Assembly: GCA_946699065.1 (NCBI GenBank)
Contig: CAMPDV010000201.1
Location: 248,001-312,000 of the forward strand
From: Loxodes magnus
Taxonomy: Eukaryota > Ciliophora > Karyorelictea > Loxodida > Loxodidae
DNA: 64,000 nt
Direction: 5' to 3'
Position numbers and translations under genes: made by a program. The notes under the pieces were generated by a model, which worked only from the letters and a program-made list of their open reading frames with translations, was not told the DNA's origin and made no database searches. This document shows, piece by piece, positions 1 through 13,800 of the stretch (its first letter is position 1; each line of letters opens with the position of its first letter).

Positions 1-479
1 AATTTAAAATACATATATTATAATTAATTTAAAATAATATCACTTACCGACCACATTAAGATTTGCTAAAATAGATAGAGTAAAGCTTCATATTATTCAA
101 GAGTATTGATAATAAAAATTGCTTAAAATTTTCAAATATTTCAAAATATTAAACTATAATCTTTCTGATTTAAATACATAAAAATTATCTAAAATAGCTT
201 CTATATATAATAATTTGAATAATACTCAGTCAAATAATTTATGTCTAAATGATACTGGTATATATTAAATTTAAAATATATTTACAGTTTTAGTTACGAG
301 TTTTAAATTAAAGATTAGCTAAATTTACTTTATTTGATGTAATTAGTTAAACAATCGTGATAAATTTATAGAAGTTCTTGAAATTATATAATTAATTATC
401 TAATAAAGATTAGAATATGAAATCATAAATAAAATGTTATTAATGAGAGCGGAAAAGTAGTAATAAATGAAGCGAATTA

Positions 480-930
480 ATTAGTAAGTTTAAAAATACT
501 CACTTAAATAAACTACGAATATCTTCGGGTCAAAATAAACAGTAAAAGGCGTAAGAATTTTTGAAGTTCGAAGAAGATGAAAATTAAAGAATTTTGAAAG
601 ATATTACTAAGATTAGGATATATAAGATATAACCACAGAATCTCTGCGTCTCAATAAACATCCTAAAAAGTAGAAAGCAAAAAACGAGTAGAAATCTGCC
701 CAGGATCGGACTTAAAAAGGATTTTTATATTTTTAAAACAATTCTTGACTTTAAGAAGTAAGCAGATTTATTTATTAACTAATAAATTTACGAAATGAAT
801 GATTAATTAGTTTGCTATTGAGCTATTTTCTACCTAGTTATTTATTGGCAGGGTTTTTCTTCGATCTCCTTCCTATACAACCTCTTTTGGTCTGTAGTTA
901 CTTCAAGTTTTAAGTCTAAAATTTTGGGGT
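480..930. other. Weakly coding-like block
   Basis: GC is raised compared with the flanks (for example around AGAATCTCTGCGTCTC and CAGGATCGGAC). A plus frame reads ASQQTSQKVESKKRVEICPG. No motif, repeat partner or boundaries; probably remnant sequence. Confidence 0.2.
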
Positions 931-3900
931 TTGAATTTATTTGTTTACTTGAAAATAGAATAATAAAATAATTATATAATTAAGTGCAAAATCTTAAAAT
1001 TATGATTGATATTTTTATAAAGGCTGGTTATAAATAATAATCTTTAGCAAAACAATTTATAATAACACAAGAAGAATAAATTTAAAAATATAAAAATATA
1101 AAAACATTTTTCTTATTGGAATTAATACTAAAAATGTTGATTAAAATGAAAAATAAAAAGTAGAATCAAAAAATAATTTCATAGTAATATTGGCATAAAT
1201 TTTAAAATATGATGAAATGAAGTTTATCTAAAACTTTTTTAATAGTTAGATGAAATTAATTTTACTCTATAAAAAATTATTCAAAATAGCTAACTTATTG
1301 AAATTTTAGAAAATAAATCTAAGTTTTTAAGATTTAAAAGTTTAGAAATCTAAGAAATAGAACATTTTTGATGAATAACAGATTTAAACTTAATATTAAT
1401 CAAGTTAATCCATTGTTTTAAATTCTTTAATTGCAAGAAACATTTTTAAAATTTTGGATAATGAGCAAATGAAACTATTTTGTTTATATTATGTATAAAA
1501 TAAATTATTAGGAAAGTTTAAAATAATAAAGGAAGGTGTTTATCATCATTTTAACTGAATAATCAAAAATTGCTTATGAAGTAAAATTTCTTATAGTAAA
1601 ATGTAACTAAATACCTTATAAATAGAGTTACAAATTAAAAATTAAAATTTGATAAAATAAAATTGGTGTTAATACTTAAATGAATCAGATAAATAAAATT
1701 GAATTTAATAAGAATAAACTTAAAATTATCTAAAATATTAGAAAAATTAGACAAATGAAGTGAAAGTTATAATTTGGTAGAGATAAATTTAACAAAAAAA
1801 TGAATTTTAAATTTTTATCTAAAACCAAATAGATGCTCAGCTTAAATAATTATTTTAATTAAGTTATTTTGAATTAAATTAATCTTGCTAGTGAAGTCGA
1901 GTTGCTCATTTTTACTAGAAATTATTTTTTTTCTTTACTTTAATCAATATCTCTATCCTAATCAAGTCCTAATATCCATTCATTAAAGTCACCCGTTTAT
2001 CCTCGTTTATCCTCTTTTAATATCTTTTCTCAGCTTTATTTATTATCTTCGTTTAATTGTATTTTTAAATTTATTTCCGTCCTTCAATTCAACATATTCA
2101 TTTTATTTGTTAATCTTTTGTATCTAATATTATTTCTTTAGTTTCATTAATAATAAGATTAACTTACACCTTAAATTAAGATTACTGAAGCATTACTATA
2201 GAGAAAATAGACAAATGCTTTTGATAAAAAAGTTCTGTAGTATCCTAATTATAAAAATAATACAATTATCCATCATAATTTTAATCAAAATTATACAAAT
2301 TTTTGACAGTAAATTTCAAATAACTTTTTTATGATTGTAAGATAAATAAAAACTAAGAATATATAATATGAATTAAATATCTAAATATCACTTTCAATAA
2401 AAATAAAACAAATCACCAAAGAATAGAAGAATCAAAATAAATGATTTAACTAATTACTTAAAACTTTAAGCAATTATCACACAGTAGTTAATTTATATTT
2501 TATATTATTTAGCTAAAAAATCTTTATCATTTACAGGTTTTTATAGCAAAATAGATTAAGAAATATTTTATTTGAAAAATGAGGCAATAATATAAATAGC
2601 GTTTTTTTCACTTTTAAATAAATAAAATAAAATGTATATAATTATAACAAATTGCTTAATATTCATTAGAATTTAATTTAATTTAGTATGAGAAGACAAA
2701 TATTATTAGAAAAATAGAATAGTAAAGATTAGCATACAAATAGAATTATTAAATCATTTGATATATTAAAAGATTTTTAGCAAAATTATTAGTATTTAAT
2801 AACTATACAAAATAAAGATAGATTTACCATAAACAAACATTTCAACGTTTTTTTATTTCAATAATAAACTTATGATATTTTATTGACGAACTTTAGTAAA
2901 ATAATATAAACTTCTCAAAGAAGAACAAATATAAAAAGATTGCTTAGAAATAAAAAATATTGAAGTTAATGCCAATTCTTAGTGAATTTATTAATTTAAC
3001 CTTTTGATTCGATTTTTTAATTAAACACTAAATTTAAAGATAGAAATACATTTAATTTAATTTCCTTTTAGAGAAGTAAAAAAATTAATTTATTGATATT
3101 TATTATTGGTAAGAAGTAATAAATATTTATTTAACTATTAAAATTTAACATGAGTATTAAAAGTTATTAGTTAGAAATTCACTCTTACATAAAATAAATT
3201 AATTTCATTAATTATTATAAGAAAGTTATCATTTAATTCAATTGATTTAAAGCTTTGTTATATTTCTCTATTATCTTATCCAAAAGTAAAAATTACTAAT
3301 TAATTATTTTAATGTATTTCATCCTAATTTTAAAAAGAGAATGTGATATTTTATTTTTGCTTAAAATTAGTAAAAGTGATTAAGCTTAAAATTAGTTTTA
3401 TAACGCTTGATTATAATAAAAGTTTCACAGTGCTTTAAGATAAAATAATTGATGAGAAAGGTTGTTTAACTATATTTTCTTGGTTAAATACTTTCAATAA
3501 TTTTAGTGAAATTTACTTATTTTTATCATTAATTAGTCATTTTATAAACTAGACTAGATCTAACTTTTCATTAAAAATAAGTAAAATTTGTTCTTTTTTC
3601 CTTTCATAATGATTTATACAAAAATTACTAAAATCTGTTTAATATTTAGAATATATTGCTCCATATAAGTACAATCAGTTCTTCCTATTTTATAATTTTG
3701 CTATTTTTTAGGTTAAGAAAGAAATTCTTTACATCTTTTCGATAGAAAAGTTTTCCTTTTTTTAAAGCTATTAAAAATAAAGTAATGAATAAGTAAATAA
3801 TGAATATTATATACACTAAAAATATAAGAAGATTAAGCTATAATTAGAGGTTGTATAATCCATTAATAAATATATTAAGAAACAAAATAGTTAGAAATAG

Positions 3901-5100
3901 GATTATACTTATATAGTATTACTTTGCTAAAACTAATATTTAAGAAAAAAATTTAGTTCATTCCATTATGAAGAGATTAATACTATTCAAACTCCTTAGA
4001 TTTATGTAAGAATTTATATAATTTAGCAAGTAACTAGTTAATTAAATGAACAGCGTTAAAAAAGAGTTTCAACCTATAATATTAAAAATGAACTATTTAT
4101 AATTTTGTAGTTCTAATAATGTAGAAAGTTTTTACCCAAAAATTTTTAATTAGGATAAGACATTTTTAAAACTAAATAAAGTAATAAATTCAAATAAGCA
4201 TTTACTACAAAATCTTATAATTAAAATTTAATTATAGAGATATTTTTCATTCACTTTTGTTATAATTACAAATTTAAATATATTTGAACCATTTTTACTA
4301 AAATCGATATAAATAAACTGATAAATTACTTGAAATATATGAATAGAGATCATAAAATATTATATTTAGTTGATTTTTTTTATATTAGTAAATAAGCATC
4401 AAACACAATATAAAAAAATGTAAATAAACACTTTTTTAATAAAATCTAATTATATAATATATTAAAAGAGCCTTTTATAATTCTTTGGATCTTTTAAATT
4501 ATCTTCAAAGAACAAAAAAATTCAAATAAACCTAAAATTTTTAAGCATTAAGAAGTCTTATAAAATATTATTGACTAGAAAAATAATTCAAAAAATGATT
4601 TTTTCGCCTAAATGATAAAGCTCAGGGCATTTTTCATTTGTTTATATTTTTTCTTGAATTTAAGAAAAGATTTAATATAAAATATTTTGAAATAGCTTAA
4701 CGTATTAATATAATAATTAAAAGAGCATATATTAGTCTAAATTGATAACAAACTTCCTATCTTATTACACCTTAATTTATTTAAAGCTGCTTGTGAATTC
4801 TAATATTATAAATTTAAATTATCCTTATATTTTAATATTTATACATCACATTTTTTCTTTAGTTACTAGTACTAACTTTAATAACTCTTATATCCTATTT
4901 ACTATTATATGCTTATTAGAAATATCATTGATGTATCATACTCCTTATTAGAAAAATATTAGGTATAAAAATTAAAATTTCCTTTTTTCTGTGCCATATA
5001 AATGTATCTCTGATAATAAATCCTATACTTCTAGTTTTTTAAATTTTGTTTCTTATTACAATAATAAAAAATATCAGCTTTTAAATTAATAATGAAGGCT
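930..5100. other. AT-rich intergenic stretch
   Basis: Mostly A/T runs with scattered Lys/Asn/Gln-type codons. No repeat partner, motif or RNA gene was recognised. The standard-code open frame at 4742..4951 is hydrophobic low-complexity sequence and is not supported. Confidence 0.5.
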
Positions 5101-5965
5101 AAATAAGAAAAATATTAAAATCGTTAAAATTACACAAAAAGGTTAGAATAAGGAATAAAAAACTTGTTTTTTAGAATTTTTACCTTTTTAAAGATGAACT
5201 ATAAGAGATAACTTTAGAAATCCAGCAAAAATGAAACTAAGTAACAAAATTTGAAGTAATTGAGAAATAAATGGAATAAATATATATAAGTTAGCATAGT
5301 TTCAAGCTAATGGTTAGAAATTAAGAGTTTATTATTTTATTATAATAATATTTTAGTAAGGACAATATGAAGCTAATTATACAACAAAATAATAGAAGGT
5401 TTAGAATCAAGGCTCATATTCTAGGAAAGAGAGCTAAGTGCCTTTTGGAACATATCACAAAATCAGAATAGCTAATCCTTAAAAGAGCTTCAGAAACAGA
5501 CTGAACTGACAAATAGACTTGAAAAAATAGAAGAGAAACTGCAATGAAAAATAGAAAAAAATGAGCAAAGAAATGATTCAATGGTGTTTGAAAGGAAGAC
5601 ACAAGAAAATCTAATAAAAATTCAGAAGAGCTGTTACCATTGCAATTAGGGAGAATATTTATAAGGAGATGCAAGAAATTTATAAGTTTCAATACTGGAC
5701 AAAGCAGAGAAAACAACAAGAGCAACAAAGAAAAAAGAATCGATTGAATTAGAGAAGAATCAGAAAAAAACTCTATATGAATTAGTTTGGAAATCTAAAA
5801 GAAGAAAGCATTACAGATTGGAAGATAAAACTAAAAAAGATAAGAACTAATGAGAGAGAGGAGATCAAATTTTTAATTTATTATATCCCAGAAAAATCAG
5901 GTGATAGGCAGAAAAAGCTGGAATTCCTCCAAAATGTCAAATTTAACTTAATATTAAAAATATTT
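5100..5965 (+). mobile_element. CK element, subfamily B, decayed
   Basis: A coiled-coil stretch ESRLIFQERELSAFWNISQN matches the 46.4-kb element (KSRLIYQEREFFAFQNISQ). Further on, LKELQKQTELTNRLEKIEEK is heptad-like and CYHCNQGEYLQGDA sits at the knuckle position. The last 60 bases (GGCAGAAAAAGCTGGAATTCC) match the 3' ends of the 60.2- and 46.4-kb elements and contain a short palindrome. More than one frame is needed. The start is approximate and no target-site duplication was found. Confidence 0.55.
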
Positions 5966-7230
5966 GAGTAAATTGGAGAATATTTACTTAAGACTTATGA
6001 GTGAGTAAATGAATTTAAGATTTGCAGTACAAAACTAACCGCAGAAAAATCACGAATTCATCATTAAGAAATAATGTTTAAAAAATAATTGAAGAAGTAA
6101 ACCTATCAAGTTCTATTAATTATAAAAATCATAATATTAAAAGCCGATTGATGGATAATGATTAAAAATATTATAACAAATTCTCATATTTAAAGTTTAT
6201 TTCTTTTAATGCTATAAATTATTTTAATTTATTGTAAAATACCTAGAAGATTGCCACTTGTTCATAAATTGTTTTTTCTGTTTTAGCTATATATTTTTCT
6301 AATAACAAATATACAGAATCTAAAATTTCTTTTGCTTTATTTGTTTTTTATTTATTTATAAACATTCCTAAAAATTTGGATTTTTTGTCAAATTAGTAGA
6401 ATTCAAATTCATTTTAACTAGTATTTAGAATCAATTTTACTAATCAATTTGGAATCCTAAAGAAATTTTTTCATTTTTCTTGAATTTTATCTATTTTTCA
6501 AATGTTCTTCAAACACAACGATTAATATATTATTTTTCTAATACTTTATTAGCATTTTCATTTATAGAGCTAATATAACCTGGCCATCTTTAACATTTTC
6601 TAATTATTTCTGAGCAATCTAGAATTCTTAAAAATTTCTTTAAAAGCAAATTTTTAAAGATACTCTAACATAAAAAATTTCCTTTAATTTTATATTTTTT
6701 AATTTAGAAAATATTTTATGGAATTAGGTTTATTTTATACGATTATAAAACTAATTATATTTTGTACTTAAATTAGTATTTCTTATAGTGCTTTCAAATT
6801 AGTCATTACACAATATTAAAAAGAGATTTTTAAAGTTCTGTCTCGAAAATTAAAACTATTTTAAATTATTGTTTCTGAAATAATAAATGCAATATATATT
6901 TCATGCTTTACATTTATTTAATATTTTTCCCACCCAAATTTAAATTTTATAGATATGCAAGATTTTAAAATCTTCAATGGGATATAGCTTTTAGATGAGA
7001 ATTTAAATAAAAACATTCACAGTAGAAAAAGAAATTATCTTTATTATTTAATTTAGTAAATTTTTAATATGAATACATTTACTATATCAGTTCCAAATAA
7101 TCTATATTAAAAAGAAGTACAATCTTTAAAGAAGAAAACAGTAATTCGTAATATAGTTATAAGAAGTTTTAGTTATTTACTGCTCAAATAAGCTATGTAA
7201 TTATTATATTGGTATAAAATATTTTAAAAT
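5966..7230. other. AT-rich intergenic stretch
   Basis: Between two CK copies. Nothing recognised apart from homopolymer-rich sequence. Confidence 0.5.
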
Positions 7231-7595
7231 AGGGTGGAAAGCCCTTTCCTTCGGATACAGCTTAGAGGCCCAGTAAGACAATAAAAAAAATAGCGAGGAC
7301 GGAAGATAAATCGAAGGAAGAAAAACCAATAACAAGAGAAGGATAATTCGACAAGCTGGAGAACTCTGAATCCTAGGAGAATAACTTCTTCATCATAGGT
7401 CGGGGAAAGATGTACCCGTAATCGCGTAATGCATTCTATGCTTTGGAAGGAAAAATTACAGGAACTACTGCAGGAAGAGAAAAAAGGATAGAGAGACCCA
7501 TAAAAAATTTTTCGACATAAAATTAATTTAATTTAAAGAGCTGCGCACCATCGAGAGTGCTACGCGCTCTATAATCCAATTTATTTATTATTTAA
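7231..7595 (+). mobile_element. CK element, subfamily C, 5'-truncated copy
   Basis: The copy is homologous to 38244..38610 from GGTGGAAAGCCC to the terminal hairpin and ATTTATTTATT tail. Upstream sequence shows no homology, so it begins abruptly, as 5'-truncated LINE insertions do. The shared part reads QGGKPFPSDTAQRPSK, so the conservation is partly at protein level; the second half is shifted in frame. Its GC content is well above the flanks. Confidence 0.7.
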
Positions 7596-10489
7596 AATTT
7601 CAAAGAATTTAAATTAGATTTAAATAATTATCATTATAATCTTAAAAATGTTAGAAAATAATTACAAATATATCAAATAAGTTAAATAAAAGCTTTGTTA
7701 GAAAAGGTAATTTTCTATTATTTAAGATGATTATAAATAAAATAATTAAATAATTGGACTTAGCTATCAATTAAGGAACTCTAAACAAATATAAAACAAG
7801 CTGAAGCATTAAAAAATAATATATTAAAAAGAATCGTACCTTATTCTATAAAATTATTTTGTAAATTTTTTATTTTATTGCTGATTCGAATTTTTTTCAT
7901 TGTAGCACTAATAATTACTTTACAAAATTTTAGTTTTATTTATGCTACTTTTTACATTTTTAATATGTTTCAAATTATACTAGACATAATGCTGTTGCAA
8001 TAAAATTTTAATTACAAATTTTATTTATATTTCTATCAACTCTTCTCAGAACAAAAAACTCTTTATATTATTCTTAAAAGTATTGAAAAAGCTTTCACGA
8101 TAGTTATTTTTAATGAATAAAAACATATCAATTTATCTTTAAAGTTTTGATTCATATTTTAATTTTAAACTTCATTATTAAATTTTTTGATAGTTGAAAA
8201 TATATAATAGATATGTTCTTTAATTAAGTTGCATTATTTGGTATTATATTATCTTTATTAATTTTTATGAATTTTTATTAATTTTTCAATTTCTTAAATT
8301 TAGCAATAGCTATTATTTATGAGTAGTTTATTATATTAATAATTATAATTTTAATTCTTCATCCTAATCAATTACTTTTGATTATATTTTTAGTTACATT
8401 TAATGAAACTATAAAAATTAAAATTTTATCCTTTATATTTATTGAAATATTTTTTTAAATTGCTTTTTAATTGTTTATCTTTGGAAAACATTTTCTTAAT
8501 ACTTTTATAGAATCTTTATAGTACAATTATTTCATTTTCTTAAATATTCCTATAAATAAATTAACATGGTACTACCTTTATTAGGATCACCACGATTAAG
8601 AAAATAACCAAGTTTTTCCGTCAAATTTTCTGTAATATTTCTAGCTTAATATAGTATCTATGGTCATATTTACTTCTTTTCTCCGTTTTTGAAATAAAAA
8701 TTGATTATCTTCTTTCTCTAAATACTTAACGAATCTTTCCGAAGGTTTAAGTTAAAAGGAATTAGAGGATATTTCGATACTTGCGCCGAAAACCACAGTC
8801 GAATTAATTCTTCTAAATAAAAATTATATCTTTCTCAGTCATGTCTTTAGGTGTTTTCCAATTCTTACCCAGTTTTGTAACATATGAAGACAGGAAAATT
8901 CTGAGACCTGAACTTCAATGCCCTTCTAGTCAGATTCTAAGTGTTGATAAAGTGATGATAATGACTTAAGTTGATATATAGTAAAAAGTTAATAAAATGA
9001 ATATAAAGTAGTATAAATAAGATTTAATTAATTGGATATATTGTTTGATAAATTAGGATAAAGATGGTTTAGAGTGGATGAAGGAGTATAAAGAGCAGAT
9101 AGATACATAGCTAGAGAGAAATCTCAAATAGATAGGTTTATCATACGAATGGCACGTTTTTACTTATCAGTGGTGTATCTATTATAAGAGTACTTGTAAT
9201 ACAGTTTACATTGCAACTGATTACTTATTTGCTGACTTAGACACATCGTCCAATTTCAATTATATATATAATATATATATTTTAATATGGCTGATTAAAA
9301 AGGCATATTATCTTTGAATTTTGCATCTTGTTTAATAGTAAATGCTTAAATAAATAAGATAATTAATTTCCAATTATTTTTCTTTCATTTCATTTATAAT
9401 TATTTTTAATTTTTTTAAAAGTCCGGCTCAATATAAATCAAAGTAAAAATAATATCCACAAAACTATTAAAAGATAAGCTAAATAATCGAAAGTAATATC
9501 TGATAGCAAATTATACTTGTGAATATATAAAATTGCAATATTTAATAATAAGGATAATTATAGATATCATACTATATGAGTAAAGTATGCTAACTTAGAT
9601 ATTTTATATTATTTTGCTCATAGTAAAAAATTACATTTCAAGTTAATTATATATTAATTATGCTAAAAATGAATCAAATGTTCATAAAAATGTGCCAAAA
9701 ATTAAATTTTTTTTTCTATTTAGTTTAGAAAATAAAAGTAAAGAAATTAAAATAGAATATGAAACTAACCGTTTATAATTAGATTATACCATAAGTAGAT
9801 ATATTTGAAAAATGTTATTAATTAAATGTTGAGTATATTATTAGTAAAATTTAAACTAAAATCCACGTTAATTTATAGAAATACTATAAAGTTACAAAAT
9901 TTTATAAGAAGCAAAAATAAATAAAATAGTGCAGTTTTTTCATTTCGTCTTATTACTAAAAAGGAAAATAATAATCTTAATCAGTACAGTAAGGAAAAAA
10001 TAAAAAAGTAATTTTTTAAAGATATATAAATCAAATAAAATATGTGTAATTTTATTTATTATAGTAAATGATCACTTTCATTTATAAATCTTGAAAACAT
10101 ATTCAACATAAAATTAAGAATTTTTATTAAGTGAAAGAATTAAAAATTGGCATGGTTTTGAAAATATCGAAATAGTATTTTTAAATGTTTTAATCTATTA
10201 AAACTTCAATGAAAAGCTAAGTGTATTTAAAATAAATGATAAAATTTACGAAATTATGAAACAATAATTATCTATTAATAAAATTCAAACTCTCTGTAAA
10301 ACTATAATAATGCTAAGTTATTTAAATATTATTTAATAAATTAAAATTAAAAAAATGAATTGACTTTTCATCTTAAAGGCAAAATTTTATTTTATTAATA
10401 TATTATACTATAATCTTTTTAATCAGTAATAAAATTTATTTTAACTATTAAAAAACAAAATTTAGAATCTTAGTCAAAGTAGTAATCAT
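7596..10489. other. AT-rich sequence around family F copy 1
   Basis: Outside 8566..9260 there is no readable feature. A short (TA)n palindromic tract lies at about 9262..9280, directly at the edge of the F copy. Confidence 0.4.
8566..9260 (-). mobile_element. Family F repeat, copy 1
   Basis: Homologous to the two parts of the copy at 61.5-62.9 kb and to the 40.7-kb copy. Minus-strand frames give TRRALKFRSQNFPVFICYKT and NRGDPNKGSTML, matching the other copies. It contains roughly 140 bases of extra AT-rich sequence near 8945..9085 that the 62.7-kb copy lacks. Family unknown; termini unclear; decayed. The original protein may have had paired Cys residues (see copy 3). Confidence 0.5.
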
Positions 10490-10885
10490 ATTTTCCGCAT
10501 GCCTTCATTCTCGAACCAGGATTGCTTGGAACATTACGTTATGAAACGAAATAATTTCGAAGTAAGGATAGAATATCTTGGAAATGCTGAAAGAAGAAAG
10601 CCCATTTCATCATATCTGAGAAGTAATATGTAAATCGTAATTATCAAAATGAAAAAATGAATCCTACGCTTTGTTAGATTTAATGCAAATAAAGGAAAGA
10701 TTAGCATCAAGAAGAAACAGAAATAGGGAAACCAAAAAGCCAGTACATCTTTCGAAAGACTGTATTTACAATTTGTTTCGATTTACTTAAAAAATTAAAA
10801 AAACTAAAATTTTTTATTTATTTTTCGCAGCTAACCTAAATATTGTAGAGTCACATTAATTAATATTATATTAATATACATTTTT
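10490..10885 (+). mobile_element. Subfamily D-like element fragment
   Basis: A GC-richer block in an AT desert. The best frame reads MPSFSNQDCLEHYVMKRNNF to GNQKASTSFERLYLQFVS. Its 3' end resembles that of the 42.8-kb element (GTAGAGTCACATTAATTAAT). No knuckle is seen. It may be the truncated 3' portion of a CK element. Confidence 0.35.
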
Positions 10886-13800
10886 TAATGTAAAAGAATC
10901 TTCGATTGATATATAAATTAAAAAGCGTTAGAAGTAAAGATAAATTTTAGTTAAAAGTTTTTAAATTAAAGATATTAATAGTATATAATTATTCATATAT
11001 AAAGACAATAAATATTTGAAAATTTTTTGGTATTTCTTTTTATATGCAATCTGCTTCTGTTAGATTTTTGCTGATTTTCTATTTAGTATAATTTATTATG
11101 TTTAGTATGATACTGTGTTTTCAATACAAATATCCCAATATAAAATGATCTTACTTTTCATATATCTTGATTTTTTATCTTTTTCAAACTCCTAAAAGAT
11201 TTATGCCTTTACTGATTATAAAATTGTTTCTTGAAAGTTCGGGATGTTTTAGTAATGTATTTAAGAGAATTTTTTTATTTACGAGCTTATTTGATTTATT
11301 CTATCTACTTTTTTGCTCTTTCTATTTTTCTATTTTATTTATAATTTTTAACTTTATTTCTAATTAGAAAAGACTTTTGTAAATTATTTTATATGCTTTA
11401 ATTATTAAAATTAATATATTAGTTTTCTTATTTATGTAGATTTATTAATCAATTTAGTATCTACATTTGAATAAAATATTTATTTTCAATTTGTGAGATC
11501 CTTTATAAACTTGACCAATCTTCTTAATGAGATCTATCAGTTTCCATTCAAATTGAATCAAAGTTGCTTTTCTTCTCATCTTCCTATTATTTAGTCTTAA
11601 AGTGTCTAATTTCTTAATTCGGAAGTTCTTAAAAATAGTTTATTTTTTTATTTTTTAAACTATTTCTCGGTCTCTCCAGAGTTGTGGATATGTTTCTCTG
11701 ATTGCTTGTGAGGCTTTATTTTGCGAGTTGCACGGACTTTTTTTCTTAATTTTTACTCTAAGCAAAGACTTTTTAAAGCTTCTCTTTTTTTATTTATTTT
11801 TCTTCTTTTAAATAACAAATTTATGTTTTTAAAACGGATAGAAAAATTAATAATAATTCAATGATAATTTTCCTTAATTATCTTAAATTTTTTTAATGTC
11901 TTTTAAGCAAAAGTATTCTTTAATTTTTAGACATATATAACCAAAATTTTAATTTTTTTAATTTTTTTCTCAATTTCTTATTCGATGTGTCGAAAATATG
12001 ATTTAATTTCTATAAAAAAATATTTTAAATTAAACTTAGGATTTAAGTAAAAAATTTAATACAATAGGAAATAATTTTTTTAATTACTGATGGTAAATAT
12101 TTAATTTTATAAATTTAATGCATGTTATTTCTGGAAATTTGTAAATTTTATAAATGCAGAAAATATTCATTTTGCATATAAGATGAAGTATCTTTATTAA
12201 GTATTCAAGTTTAAGAACGTTTAGCTTGCTATAGTACAAACTCTTAAAAATAAATAACGAAATAGAATTTAAATTAGAGCCAATTATTTATATTTAATAA
12301 AAATTAAATTAAATATTAGCATCTACTTATAATTTAAATCCTTTTCATCGATAATTTGAAAAAGTTAAGATCATTAAAACTTGATTCTATTTGCTTTCTT
12401 GATTGACTCCATTTAGTTAATTTTTAATCTCAAAGATTTTTATATTTAGTAAAACTAACAAAATTATAAATAGAATTGAATTTTCATAAATTTTAAGCAA
12501 TTAAGTAAAAGATAGGCATTTTTAATCAAAGCAGAATTAATTAAAAGTTACTTTTTTTCATATTAATAATTTTCCTTTGCAATGATTTTCGTAATACTAA
12601 AGATAAAAACTTATTTTTTATAAATTATTCTAAATATATATTTTTAAATTGCTACTTCAAATATTTTCATAATTAATTAAAGCTTAATACTTACTTCTTA
12701 AAGTAGTTCATCTTTCTTTTAAATTTATGATTCTTACTGATAGTAGTTCTTCTATAAAGTTTATTTTATTTTATTTTTACTCTATTTTTTAATTAAATAA
12801 CTTAAATATATTTTATGTTTAAGAGAACCACCAAATATTAATGTTTCTTCTATTAAAATAAATATACAGATATTACATATTTATTGCTTTATTTCTAATT
12901 TTTGTTTTTTTATCTATTTATATTTTTAACTTTTAATTAATTTTGCTCTACCTTTACTCTTGCTAAAAAGTTATCAACTCAACTTACTTATGAAGCTTTA
13001 TTTTGTTATTTTTTCTTTAATTTAGTTAAAAATATTATAATATTTAGTATTTTAGCTCTATCTCAATTAAATCACTTTAAATTACTGCAGATAAAAAATT
13101 GTAACACTAGCTATTAGAAATAATTTAATAAGTTTATCTTTATAAGGCTTAGCACAAAGTAGATAATGTATTAGATTAAGGAGTTAAATCAAAATGGTTA
13201 AAAAGTAGACTGATAGAAAAAATTAAAAGAAAAAGTAAATTTAACGGTTTGAATTAGAAAAGTTAAATGTGCTAAAACAGCTATAAAACTAATTAACAAC
13301 TTACACTAAATTTCGCGAAATTTAAGTAAATTAAATAATATCTAAGGAATACAATCACCTTATAATTAATTAGGAGTTTAATCATTTGTCGTTTATAATT
13401 TTCGGCGTTTGCTTATAATTGTTTCTAGGGTACTGTAAAGAACTAAAATTTAAAAAAAATTATTTTAAATCAGTAACACTTAAAAAAATAAAATATGTGC
13501 TTAATGCAGATATTATAAATAGTAAGTAGTGAGGTGAAATTTTTATATTTAGCAAAAAAAGTTTATTAAATCTAATGAGTATTCTAGCATTTACTTTAAT
13601 CATAATCAAAATTTACTTAAGTCGCTTTTAATTTCCAATATCGAATTAAAATAAAAACAATTTAAAGAGTGAAGAAATTAAAGTATCTTAATAAAATCAT
13701 TTTTTTATTTCTGCATCTAAAAATTATAATTGAAAAAATAATAGTGAAAGACTAATCAAATAATCAAGTAAATAGATAAAATATATCTTCAGAAACTTAA

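Noticed and set aside
5414-5728. Minus-strand 104-aa Leu/Phe-rich open frame
   Set aside because: It is the antisense of the coiled-coil coding of a CK element on the plus strand; Lys/Glu coils read as Leu/Phe on the other strand.
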